Source of the DNA: CAHJXF01 sp964657795
GTDB taxonomy: Bacteria > Pseudomonadota > Gammaproteobacteria > Burkholderiales > Burkholderiaceae_D
Length of the DNA: 12,730 nucleotides
NCBI GenBank assembly: GCA_964657795.1
Contig: CAZZWS010000117.1
Span: 1-12,730 of the forward strand
Direction: 5' to 3'
Part shown: in pieces, positions 1 through 8,998 of the stretch
Numbering within the stretch: position 1 is the stretch's first letter
How the letters are laid out: each line of letters starts with the position of its first letter
The notes under the pieces: model-generated
What the model saw: the letters and a program-made list of their open reading frames with translations, nothing else
Told to the model about the DNA's origin: nothing
Database searches by the model: none
Translations under genes and position numbers: made by a program

Positions 1-61
1 CGCTGTTCCACCACCTGCCACTGCAGCCGCCGCCCTGGCTACGTGGAACCTGCGAGACAGC

Positions 62-86
62 GCAGCATGCACTCAGCTCATGCTGC
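62..86. repeat. Perfect inverted repeat upstream of greA
   Basis: The 8-base arms GCAGCATG (62-69) and CATGCTGC (79-86) are perfect reverse complements around a 9-base loop. No T-run follows on either strand, so it does not look like a standard intrinsic terminator. The rest of 1-170 shows no convincing gene or strong promoter; a short GACAAC-rich run lies at 116-137. The structure could be the end signal of an upstream gene outside the window or part of the greA leader. Confidence 0.5.
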
Positions 87-170
87 ACATCGCGTCCAGC
101 CAGCTCCGCAACGCCGACAACGACAACAACGACAACGTATACGCGGCGCCCTCACCAACCAGACCAGATC

Positions 171-647
171 ATGAGCACCATTCCAGTCACCGTCCGTGGC
201 GCGGAACTGATGCGAGCCGAGCTCCATCAGTTGAAGACCGTCGACCGGCCCGCCGTCATCAACGCCATCGCCGAGGCGCGCGCGCACGGCGACCTGTCCG
301 AGAACGCCGACTACGACGCCGCCAAGGAACGCCAGGGCTTCATCGAAGGCCGTATCCAGGACCTCGAAGGCAAGTTGTCCAACGCCACCATCATCGATCC
401 CGCGACGCTCGATGCCGAAGGTCGCGTGGTCTTCGGCTCGACGGTCGAGCTCGAGGACATGGACGCCAGCGCGAAGGTGGTCTACCAGATCGTCGGCGAC
501 GACGAAGCCGACATCAAGGTCGGCAAGATCTCCATCTCGAGCCCCATCGCGCGGGCGCTGATCAACAAGGTCGAAGGCGACGTGGCCGAGGTGCAGGCGC
601 CGGCAGGCATCCGCGAGTACGAGATCCTGTCGGTCAGCTACGTCTGA
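171..647 (+). CDS. greA: Transcription elongation factor GreA
   Basis: A 158-residue protein, the usual GreA length. GreA enters the RNA polymerase secondary channel and stimulates cleavage of backtracked transcripts, rescuing arrested complexes. The N-terminal coiled-coil hairpin spans about residues 1-75 and carries the family tip motif GDLSENADYDAAKERQ, with acidic residues D41 and E44 that help position the catalytic magnesium. The C-terminal FKBP-like domain (about 80-158) includes the conserved stretch ISSPIARALINK. The ATG at 171 gives the family N-terminus, although no strong Shine-Dalgarno sequence is visible before it. The next gene begins one base after the stop, so co-transcription is very likely. 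In related bacteria greA usually follows carAB, which would lie upstream of this window. Confidence 0.97.
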   Translation: MSTIPVTVRGAELMRAELHQLKTVDRPAVINAIAEARAHGDLSENADYDAAKERQGFIEGRIQDLEGKLSNATIIDPATLDAEGRVVFGSTVELEDMDASAKVVYQIVGDDEADIKVGKISISSPIARALINKVEGDVAEVQAPAGIREYEILSVSYV

Positions 648-648
648 C

Positions 649-1113
649 GTGAGCGGCGCACGACGCTATGTGCGGCAGGCGGCGTCGCTGCTCTGCGCGG
701 CGGCGGTTGGAGCCCTGCTGTTCTCGGTCCACGTCGCGACTTCGGTCTTTCGCGACCTGCCGGACGACCGCATGCTGGCCGGACGCATCGCGGGCCGTGC
801 GTTCACCAGCGCCTACACGATCGCGACGGTTGCCGCGGTCGTGGCGATCGCAGTCGTGCTGATGCAGCGAACGCGACGTGTGGTGCTCGATCGGTCGATC
901 GCATGCGCGTTGCTGGTGATCGCCGGATTGCAGTTGTCGTGGATCGCGCCGGCCATCGTCCGTCACGGCGCGGGTTGGCCCGGATCGTTCGCGAGTCTGC
1001 ATGCGACCGGTGGCATCCTGCATCTCGCGCTGGTGGCACTGGCGCTGTTCCTGGCCTGGCGTCTGCTCGACGAGACCCCGGCTGCTACTGGTCCTGGAAC
1101 GACTTCTTCGTAG
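649..1113 (+). CDS. DUF4149-type four-helix inner-membrane protein
   Basis: A 154-residue hydrophobic protein read from a GTG start one base after the greA stop, so it is probably translationally coupled to greA. Four likely membrane helices lie near residues 11-33, 52-72, 83-105 and 120-142, joined by short Arg-rich loops. A compact four-helix protein between greA and yhbY is a recurrent feature of betaproteobacterial genomes, where it is annotated DUF4149; I assign it from topology and position rather than from a catalytic motif. Its biochemical role is unknown. The last 29 bases overlap the 3' end of the convergent yhbY gene. The residues SVHVATSVFRDLP after helix 1 fit the family. Confidence 0.8.
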   Translation: MSGARRYVRQAASLLCAAAVGALLFSVHVATSVFRDLPDDRMLAGRIAGRAFTSAYTIATVAAVVAIAVVLMQRTRRVVLDRSIACALLVIAGLQLSWIAPAIVRHGAGWPGSFASLHATGGILHLALVALALFLAWRLLDETPAATGPGTTSS

Positions 1114-1534
1114 ACCGTTGGCCCGCCTTGCGGATGCGAGCGGTGCGGGGCGGGCTCGGCGCGGTCTTGAGCTTCCGGCTGGAGATTTTGCGGGTCGGCG
1201 CGTAGGCGCGTTTGGCCTTGGCCTTCCTGGCGACGCGCGGCAGCGGCGCCGGCGCCTCGGGCGGCTTCTCGCGATAGAACACGAGCAGCTTGCCGATCAC
1301 CTGAACGGACGCGGCGTCGAGTTCGGCCACGACGCGGTCGCGCATCGCGAGGCGGGCCTCGCGATCGTCGCCGCCGACGCGGACCTTGATCAGCTCGTGC
1401 GCCGCGAGGCTGCGATCGATCTCGGCGAGCACCGCCGGCGTGAGCCCGGCCTCGCCGATGATGACCACCGGGGCCAGGGCATGGGCGAGAGCCTTGAGCT
1501 CCTGGCGTTCGGCGGGACTGAGGGACTGCGACAT
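1085..1534 (-). CDS. yhbY: YhbY-family CRM-domain RNA-binding protein with basic tail
   Basis: A 149-residue protein from an ATG at 1534-1532. Residues 1-97 form the CRM/YhbY domain: LSPAERQELKALAHALAPVV, then the RNA-binding GxxG loop GEAG (27-30) followed by LTPAV, and later VRVGG. The E. coli homologue associates with pre-50S ribosomal particles, so a role in large-subunit assembly is inferred. The family member in E. coli is only about 97 residues; this one adds some 50 residues rich in Lys, Arg, Ser and Pro, probably disordered and RNA-binding. An in-frame ATG further upstream would lengthen the N-terminus with low-complexity sequence and is less likely. It diverges from rlmE across 88 bp (1535-1622) and overlaps the convergent DUF4149 gene at 1085-1113. 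Confidence 0.92.
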   Translation of the reverse strand: MSQSLSPAERQELKALAHALAPVVIIGEAGLTPAVLAEIDRSLAAHELIKVRVGGDDREARLAMRDRVVAELDAASVQVIGKLLVFYREKPPEAPAPLPRVARKAKAKRAYAPTRKISSRKLKTAPSPPRTARIRKAGQRSTKKSFQDQ

Positions 1535-1622
1535 GATGACGGGACGAGCGCGCGGATCGAGCGCGCCGCGAGAGCGGCGAAGCTTCCGAGCATAACAAGG
1601 AAGGGCGAAACGAGCCCGAGCG

Positions 1623-2269
1623 ATGGCGAAGAACAAATTCAACCACTCGTGGTTGCACGATCACATCAACGATCCGTACGTGAAGCTCGCGCAGAAGCAC
1701 GGCTATCGCGCGCGCGCCGCGTTCAAGCTGCGGGAGATCGACGACGCCGATCGGCTGATCCGCCCCGGCAGCGTGGTCGTGGATCTGGGCGCGACGCCGG
1801 GCTCCTGGTCGCAGGTGGTTCGCGAGCGCATGAAGAAGGGATCGGCCTTCAGCGGCCGGATCATCGCGCTCGACCTGCTGCCGATGGAACCGATCGAGGA
1901 CGTCGACTTCTTCCAGGGCGACTTCCGCGAGGACGACGTCCTGGCGCAGCTCGAAGCCCGTCTCGCCGACCTCGTCGCGTCGTCGACCTTGTGCTTTCCG
2001 ACATGGCCCCCAACCTCTCCGGAGTCGGGCTGGCGGACGCGGCGCGGATGCAGCACGTCATCGAACTGGCGAGCGACTTCGCGGTCCGGTTCCTGAAGCC
2101 CGACGGCGCTTTGCTCGTGAAAGCGTTCCACGGCAGCGGTTACAGCCAGGTCGTCGAAGCGTTGAAGCGGCAGTTCCTGACCGTGGCACCCCGCAAACCG
2201 AAGGCGTCGCGGGACCGTTCGTCGGAGACCTTCATCCTCGCGAGAGGCGTTCGTGAGGTTTCGGTTTAG
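1623..2269 (+). pseudogene. rlmE: 23S rRNA (uridine-2'-O)-methyltransferase RlmE, frameshifted
   Basis: RlmE (FtsJ/RrmJ) methylates the 2'-OH of U2552 in 23S rRNA using SAM. Read from ATG 1623, residues 1-117 give the family N-terminus: AAFKL with catalytic K35, then the SAM loop VVDLGATPGSWSQ (52-64). Near 1977-1981 homology jumps to the -1 frame, which continues VVDLVLSDMAPNLSG (catalytic Asp), LLVKAFHGSGYSQ (Lys) and SSETFIL (Glu) to the TAG at 2267-2269. All four K-D-K-E residues are present, but in two frames. The pattern fits a single missing base in the GTCGCGTCGTCGAC stretch. No classical slippery heptamer is seen, so a recent mutation or a sequencing error is more likely than programmed frameshifting. 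Without the shift, the product ends as a nonsense tail at 2096. Confidence 0.9.
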
Positions 2270-2332
2270 ATTGCGGGTGTTGTTTGGCGTGCCGTTCGGC
2301 TGGCGGATGGTGCGTCCATGCAGGGGAGCGTT

Positions 2333-2338
2333 TAGAAT
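2333..2338 (+). promoter_or_regulatory. Candidate -10 element upstream of ftsH
   Basis: TAGAAT in the context CGTTTAGAATCGG matches the sigma-70 -10 consensus at five of six positions and lies about 80 bp before the ftsH start, in the 150-bp rlmE-ftsH gap. No good -35 hexamer stands 16-18 bp upstream, and I see no clear heat-shock (sigma-32) promoter. ftsH may also be read through from rlmE. Confidence 0.35.
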
Positions 2339-2408
2339 CGGTCGTTCGACCGCTGCAAGTTGGATCGCTGCAACGCTGTAGACACGCATACGCCGACGTC
2401 CTGTCGGC

Positions 2409-2419
2409 AGGAGAGTCTT

Positions 2420-2422
<3 letters not shown>
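2409..2422 (+). promoter_or_regulatory. ftsH ribosome binding site and TTG start
   Basis: AGGAGAG at 2409-2415 is a strong Shine-Dalgarno sequence. It sits 4-6 bases before TTG (2420-2422) but 13 bases before the next in-frame ATG (2429). TTG gives the start Met-Asn-Asn-Met-Leu-Ser-Lys, which resembles relatives, so it decides the start. Confidence 0.7.
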
Positions 2423-4312
<1,890 letters not shown>

Positions 4313-4377
4313 TCGACGCATGGTCGGCATGTCGATGTGGTGACGGCTCGGTCGGGGCCGTCGGTTTCAAGCAGTCG

Positions 4378-4406
4378 ATCGCCCGGTCTCCCGGGCGATT
4401 TTCTTT
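4378..4406 (+). terminator. Rho-independent terminator after ftsH
   Basis: Perfect 9-bp stem ATCGCCCGG (4378-4386) and CCGGGCGAT (4391-4399) with a TCTC loop, followed directly by TTTTCTTT. This is a textbook intrinsic terminator. It separates the ftsH transcript from folP-glmM, so folP needs its own promoter or read-through. Confidence 0.9.
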
Positions 4407-4471
4407 GGATCCCTCGACGCGATCCTCGTCGCCGGCCGCGTCACGGCGATGCGGCCCATGACGATGCAGCC

Positions 4472-5356
4472 ATGAATGACTCGATCGGCGATGCGCGACG
4501 CCCGCGCGAGGCTGCCTCGCCGCGTACGTTGCGTTGCGGCCGCTTTTCTCTCGACCTCTCTCTCGACCTCGGGCGTCCCCGGGTCATGGGGATCGTCAAC
4601 CTCACGCCCGACTCGTTCTCCGACGGCGGACGCGACGCGACGCTCGCCGATGCCGTGCATCATGCCGAACGGCTGATGGACGAAGGCGCCGACATCGTCG
4701 ACGTCGGCGCGGAATCGACGCGGCCCGGCGCGGTCGAGGTCGCGGTCGACGAGGAGTGGCGTCGCCTCGAGCCGTTCCTCGCAGCACTCCGCGATGCACG
4801 CGTGCCGATCTCGGTCGACACGCGCAAGCCCGCCGTGATGCGACGCGCGCTGGACGCGGGCGCCTCGATGATCAACGATGTCGCCGGCTTCGGCAGCAGC
4901 GAAGCGCGCAGGGCTGTCGCGGCATCCGGCTGCGGCCTGTGCGTGATGCACATGCGCGGTGAGCCGGGCACGATGCAGTCGTCCCCGCATTACGTCGATG
5001 TCGTGGGGGAAGTCGGAGATTTCCTGATCGATCGCGCGGCCACGCTGGTCGACGAGGCGATCGCCGCCGACCGGATCGTCGTCGACCCCGGTTTCGGCTT
5101 CGGCAAGGATTTCGACCACAACCTCACGCTGTTGCGCCGACTCGATGCGATCGTCGGCCTCGGCTGGCCGGTCCTGGTCGGGCTTTCGCGCAAGGGGATG
5201 ATCGGGACGCTGACCGGCCGGCCCGTCGGGAAGCGACTGGCCGGCAGCGTCGCCGCGGCGCTGGCTGCCGTCACCGCAGGAGCGGCTATCGTACGTGTCC
5301 ACGACGTCGCGGAGACGGTCGACGCGCTGCGGGTTTGGCACGCTGTACGGCGTTAG
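4472..5356 (+). CDS. folP: Dihydropteroate synthase
   Basis: A 294-residue enzyme that condenses 6-hydroxymethyl-dihydropterin pyrophosphate with p-aminobenzoate to give dihydropteroate in folate synthesis; it is the sulfonamide target. Both family signatures are present: VMGIVNLTPDSFSDGG (38-53) and GADIVDVGAESTRPGA (72-87). The TIM-barrel motifs SVDTRKP, MINDVAGF, DPGFGFGKDFDHN, LVGLSRKGMIG and the closing RVHDV also fit. ATG 4472 is the first start downstream of the terminator in this frame; it leaves about 34 residues before the core, somewhat long, and no clear ribosome binding site precedes it, so the exact start is uncertain. The gap to glmM is 70 bp, and a shared transcript is likely. 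Confidence 0.96.
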   Translation: MNDSIGDARRPREAASPRTLRCGRFSLDLSLDLGRPRVMGIVNLTPDSFSDGGRDATLADAVHHAERLMDEGADIVDVGAESTRPGAVEVAVDEEWRRLEPFLAALRDARVPISVDTRKPAVMRRALDAGASMINDVAGFGSSEARRAVAASGCGLCVMHMRGEPGTMQSSPHYVDVVGEVGDFLIDRAATLVDEAIAADRIVVDPGFGFGKDFDHNLTLLRRLDAIVGLGWPVLVGLSRKGMIGTLTGRPVGKRLAGSVAAALAAVTAGAAIVRVHDVAETVDALRVWHAVRR

Positions 5357-5426
5357 AGCGTCGACACCCCGGTGTTAGCATCCGGCCACTCGAAAACAGG
5401 CGGTCGGCAAACGCGGGGTTGAAAGA

Positions 5427-6782
5427 ATGAGCAGAAAGTATTTCGGGACGGACGGTGTCCGTGGTCGCGTGGGGGAATCGCCCATTACCGCCGACTTCAT
5501 GCTCCGTCTCGGGCATGCGGCCGGCGAGGTGTTCCGGCGTCACGAGGTGGACGACTCGCGCGGCGCCAAGCCGACCGTGCTGATCGGCAAGGACACGCGG
5601 GTCTCGGGCTACATGATCGAGGCGGCGCTCGAAGCGGGCTTCACGTCGGCCGGCGTCAACGTGCAGCTCACCGGTCCGATCCCGACGCCCGCAGTGGCCT
5701 ACCTGACCCGTGCACTGCGCCTTTCCGCCGGCGTCGTCATCAGCGCCTCGCACAATCCCTATTACGACAACGGCATCAAGTTCTTCTCGGCCGAAGGCGC
5801 GAAGCTGCCGGACTCGGTCGAACTCGAGATCGAGGCGTTGCTCGATCAGCCGCTGACCTGCGCGCCGTCGGAGTCGATCGGGAAAGCGCGTCGCATCGAC
5901 GACGCGGCAGGGCGCTACATCGAGTTCTGCAAGAGCACGTTCCCCAACGAGCTCAACCTCAAGGGCATGCGCATCGTCGTCGACTGCGCCCACGGTGCGG
6001 CCTACGAGGTCGCGCCCTGCGTGTTCCACGAGCTCGGCGCCGAGATCATCCCGATCGGCACGTCGCCCGACGGCTTCAACATCAACGAGAAGATCGGCGC
6101 GACGCATCCTGCGGCGCTCAAGGCGGCGGTGCTGGCTCATCGGGCCGACCTCGGCATCGCGCTCGACGGCGACGCGGATCGCCTGCTGATGATCGACGCG
6201 TCGGGTCGCATCTACAACGGCGACGAACTGCTGTACGTCGTGGTCCGTGACGGCGTCGACCAGGGCAAGCGCTCCGGCGTCGTCGGCACGCTGATGACCA
6301 ACCTCGCGGTCGAGCACGCGCTCAATGACATCGACGTGTCGTTCGCGCGCGCCAAGGTCGGCGACCGCTACGTGCTCGAAGCGATGGTCGCGAACGGCTG
6401 GCTGTGGGGCGGCGAGAGCTCGGGTCACATCCTGTGCCTCGACAAGCACACGACCGGCGACGGCATCGTCAGCGCGCTTCAGGTGTTGTCGGCGCTGCGC
6501 CGCAGCGGCAAGTCGCTGGCCGACCTGACGGCGCCGGTCAGGCTGTTTCCGCAGACGATGATCAACGTCAGGATCAGCAAGGGGTTCGACTGGGAAGGCT
6601 ATGCGCCTTTGGTCGAGGCGCAGCGGTCGGTGGCCGCCGACCTGGGCGACGGCGGGCGCATCCTGATCCGGCCGTCCGGCACCGAGCCGCTGCTGCGCGT
6701 GATGGTGGAGGCGCAGTCGGAGATCGTCGCGTCGAGCGCGGCCAAGCGCCTCGTTGCGAGCCTGAAAGGCGCCGCGGCCTGA
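5427..6782 (+). CDS. glmM: Phosphoglucosamine mutase
   Basis: A 451-residue protein, the normal GlmM length. It interconverts glucosamine-6-phosphate and glucosamine-1-phosphate on the route to UDP-GlcNAc for peptidoglycan and lipopolysaccharide. Four alpha-phosphohexomutase domains are evident: the N-terminal KYFGTDGVRG, the phosphoserine loop ISASHNP with catalytic S108, the metal loop DGDADR (247-252), the sugar-binding motif GGESSGHI, and the C-terminal phosphate-binding loop RPSGTEP (415-421). The GESSGH form of the sugar motif, with Ser where E. coli has Gln, is a conservative variation. A weak -10-like TAGCAT lies at 5376-5381 in the folP-glmM gap, but without a convincing -35; co-transcription with folP is the simpler reading. 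Confidence 0.98.
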   Translation: MSRKYFGTDGVRGRVGESPITADFMLRLGHAAGEVFRRHEVDDSRGAKPTVLIGKDTRVSGYMIEAALEAGFTSAGVNVQLTGPIPTPAVAYLTRALRLSAGVVISASHNPYYDNGIKFFSAEGAKLPDSVELEIEALLDQPLTCAPSESIGKARRIDDAAGRYIEFCKSTFPNELNLKGMRIVVDCAHGAAYEVAPCVFHELGAEIIPIGTSPDGFNINEKIGATHPAALKAAVLAHRADLGIALDGDADRLLMIDASGRIYNGDELLYVVVRDGVDQGKRSGVVGTLMTNLAVEHALNDIDVSFARAKVGDRYVLEAMVANGWLWGGESSGHILCLDKHTTGDGIVSALQVLSALRRSGKSLADLTAPVRLFPQTMINVRISKGFDWEGYAPLVEAQRSVAADLGDGGRILIRPSGTEPLLRVMVEAQSEIVASSAAKRLVASLKGAAA

Positions 6783-6800
6783 CGTTGTCGGGGGCGGGGC

Positions 6801-6834
6801 GTGTCACGACACTGTCATTGACAGTACTTATTGT
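6801..6834 (+). promoter_or_regulatory. Pho box and -10 element of the pst operon
   Basis: Two PhoB half-sites, GTGTCAC (6801-6807) and CTGTCAT (6812-6818), are direct repeats separated by four bases, the 11-bp period expected for a Pho box. Exactly ten bases further lies TATTGT (6829-6834), a reasonable -10, the spacing known for PhoB-activated promoters. This predicts a start near 6841 and induction of pstSCAB under phosphate limitation. The second half-site is also one arm of the perfect palindrome ACTGTCA-T-TGACAGT (6811-6825). Confidence 0.85.
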
Positions 6835-6872
6835 GGCGCCGTTCGTCGTCAGACACCTCCAGGAAAGCCCCC

Positions 6873-7910
6873 ATGAATTTCGTCTCCAAGGTCGCCTGCG
6901 CGGCCCTGTTCGCAGTCGGTAGCGCGCACGCCGCCGACGTCACGGTCACCGGCGCCGGCTCCAGCTTCGTCGCTCCGGTCATGGCCAAGTGGGCCGATGC
7001 CTACAACAAGGCCACCGGCGCGAAGATCAACTACCAGTCCATCGGCTCGTCGGGCGGCATGAAGCAGGTCGACGCCAAGACCGTCGACTTCGGCGCCTCG
7101 GACGCACCATACAAGCCCGAAGAACTCGACGCGAAGGGCCTGGTGCAGTTCCCCGTCATCGTTGGCGGCATCGTGCCGGTGTTCAACCTGCCCGGCATCG
7201 AAACCGGCAAGCTGCGCCTGAACGGCATGGTGCTCGGCGACATCTTCCTCGGCAAGATCACCAAGTGGGACGATCCGGCCATCAAGGCGCTGAATCCGTC
7301 GATCAAGCTGCCGGACACCGCGATCGCCGTGGTCCACCGCGCGGATGGGTCAGGCACGTCGTTCAACTTCACCAACTACCTGTCCAAGGTCAATCCCGAC
7401 TGGAAGTCCAAGGTCGGCGAAGGCAGCGCGCCGAACTGGCCGATCGGCACGGGTGGCAAGGGCAACGAAGGCGTATCGACGTTCGTGATGCGTCTGCCCG
7501 GTTCGATCGGCTACGTCGAATACGCGTACGCCAAGCAGTCGAAGATGAACTACGCGAGCATGCAGAACGCGGACGGCCAGTTCGTCGAGCCGGACGACAA
7601 GACCTTCAAGGCCGCGGCAGCGGGCGCGCAGTGGGACAAGAACCGCTATTACGTGATCCTGACCAACCAGCCCGGCAAGGACGCGTGGCCGATCGCCGCA
7701 TCGACCTTCGTCATGATGCACAAGTCGCAGGACAAGCCGGAACAGGCCACCGAAGTCCTGAAGTTCTTCGACTGGTCGTTCTCGAAGGGCGCGGACATGG
7801 CCGAGTCGCTGGACTACGTGCCGTTGCCGGGCGCACTGGTCACGTCGATCAAGGCGACCTGGGCCGGCGAATTGAAGGACGGCGCGGGCAAGGCCATCGC
7901 CTCGAAGTAA
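6873..7910 (+). CDS. pstS: Periplasmic phosphate-binding protein PstS
   Basis: A 345-residue protein that binds inorganic phosphate in the periplasm and delivers it to the PstCAB transporter. Residues 1-20 form a Sec signal peptide (short basic N-region, hydrophobic core, cleavage expected after AHA at 18-20). The mature protein begins ADVTVTGAGSSF. Phosphate-contacting family motifs are visible: GAGSSFVAPV, SIGSSGGMKQV, VDFGASDAPY, HRADGSGTSFNF and GTGGKGNEGV. ATG 6873 follows AGGAAA by a suitable distance; an upstream in-frame ATG would spoil the signal peptide. It is first in the pst operon, directly after the Pho box. A strong hairpin follows, which could keep PstS in excess over the membrane subunits. 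Confidence 0.98.
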   Translation: MNFVSKVACAALFAVGSAHAADVTVTGAGSSFVAPVMAKWADAYNKATGAKINYQSIGSSGGMKQVDAKTVDFGASDAPYKPEELDAKGLVQFPVIVGGIVPVFNLPGIETGKLRLNGMVLGDIFLGKITKWDDPAIKALNPSIKLPDTAIAVVHRADGSGTSFNFTNYLSKVNPDWKSKVGEGSAPNWPIGTGGKGNEGVSTFVMRLPGSIGYVEYAYAKQSKMNYASMQNADGQFVEPDDKTFKAAAAGAQWDKNRYYVILTNQPGKDAWPIAASTFVMMHKSQDKPEQATEVLKFFDWSFSKGADMAESLDYVPLPGALVTSIKATWAGELKDGAGKAIASK

Positions 7911-7935
7911 GAACGGTAGCGATCTAGTAGCATGC

Positions 7936-7975
7936 GCGGCGAGCGCGTCGGGAAACCGACCGTTCGCCGCTTTCT
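7936..7975 (+). terminator. GAAA-tetraloop hairpin between pstS and pstC
   Basis: The arms 7936-7951 and 7956-7970 pair over about 15 bp with one bulged C (7946) and one G-U pair, closed by a GAAA tetraloop (7952-7955) and followed by TTTCTC. The short T-run makes a partial terminator or attenuator possible. It may equally be a 3' stability element protecting the pstS message. Either would lower pstCAB expression relative to pstS. Confidence 0.7.
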
Positions 7976-7990
7976 CGTGAAGAGGCGGAA

Positions 7991-8998
7991 TTGGACGCAG
8001 CGACCACCTTGACCTTGCCGCGCGTGTTGCGTCGGCAGCCTGATCCGAAGAGCGCCGTGAAGACACGAAGCGGTCTGGGCGACATGCTGTTCATGAACCT
8101 CACGCGGCTCGCGGCGTTGCTGACGCTGTTCGTGCTCGCCGGGATCATCATCTCGCTGGTCATCAGCTCGTGGCCGACGATCGACAAGTTCGGCTTCTCG
8201 TTCCTCACCAGCAGCACGTGGGACCCGGCGGCCGACAAGTTCGGCGCGCTCGTGCCCATCTACGGCACCATCGTCACGTCGCTGATCGCGCTGATCATCG
8301 CGGTCCCCGTCAGCTTCGGTATCGCGATGTTCCTCACCGAGCTGTCGCCGGCGTGGCTACGTCGGCCGCTCGGCACGGCCATCGAACTGCTCGCCGCCAT
8401 CCCGTCGATCGTCTACGGCATGTGGGGCCTGCTCGTGTTCTCGCCGATCTTCGCGAGCTACGTCGAAGTGCCCCTCGCCGCCACGGTCGGCAAGGTCCCG
8501 GTCATCGGCGCGTTGTTCCAGGGTGCGCCGATCGGCATCGGCCTGCTGTGCGCCGGCATCATCCTCGCCATCATGATCATCCCGTTCATCGCGTCGGTGA
8601 TGCGCGACGTCTTCGAGGTCACGCCGCCGATGTTGAAGGAATCGGTCTACGGCCTCGGCGGCACGACCTGGGAAGTGGTCTGGAAGATCGTGCTGCCGTA
8701 CACGCGCGCCGGCGTCGTCGGCGGCGTGATGCTGGGACTCGGCCGCGCCCTCGGCGAGACGATGGCGGTGACCTTCGTGATCGGCAACACCAACGTGCTC
8801 AACGACGTGTCGCTGTTCTCGTCGGGCAACTCGATCACGTCTGCGCTGGCCAACGAGTTCGCCGAAGCCGCGCCGGGTCTGCACACCTCCGCGCTGATCG
8901 AACTCGGCCTCGTGCTGTTCGTCATCACGTTCTTCGTGCTGGCGCTGTCCAAGTGGATGCTGGCGCGGCTGCAGGCGTCCGAAGGGACCAAGGCATGA
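7991..8998 (+). CDS. pstC: Phosphate ABC transporter permease PstC
   Basis: A 335-residue inner-membrane subunit of the Pst transporter. It pairs with PstA to form the channel that receives phosphate from PstS. The first helix begins near residue 35 (LAALLTLFVLAGIIISLVI). A periplasmic loop with WDPAADKFGALVPIYGT follows, then the transmembrane core, and the cytoplasmic EAA-type coupling loop KESVYGLGGTTWEVVWKIVLP that docks on PstB. The start is TTG at 7991, five bases after GAGG (7982-7985); the next ATG in frame is internal and would remove the family's usual cytoplasmic N-terminus. Its stop codon overlaps the pstA start by four bases (ATGA), indicating translational coupling. Confidence 0.96.
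   Translation: MDAATTLTLPRVLRRQPDPKSAVKTRSGLGDMLFMNLTRLAALLTLFVLAGIIISLVISSWPTIDKFGFSFLTSSTWDPAADKFGALVPIYGTIVTSLIALIIAVPVSFGIAMFLTELSPAWLRRPLGTAIELLAAIPSIVYGMWGLLVFSPIFASYVEVPLAATVGKVPVIGALFQGAPIGIGLLCAGIILAIMIIPFIASVMRDVFEVTPPMLKESVYGLGGTTWEVVWKIVLPYTRAGVVGGVMLGLGRALGETMAVTFVIGNTNVLNDVSLFSSGNSITSALANEFAEAAPGLHTSALIELGLVLFVITFFVLALSKWMLARLQASEGTKA

Noticed and set aside
116..137. GACAAC-rich short tandem run before greA
   Set aside because: It has only three to four imperfect units over 22 bases, with no evidence of function.
1971..1985. Programmed -1 frameshifting in rlmE
   Set aside because: No X-XXY-YYZ slippery heptamer or obvious downstream pseudoknot is seen, and RlmE is not known to use recoding.
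5286..6449. 387-codon minus-strand open frame opposite glmM
   Set aside because: It is an antisense shadow of glmM, with Arg/Asp/Val-rich composition and no domain.
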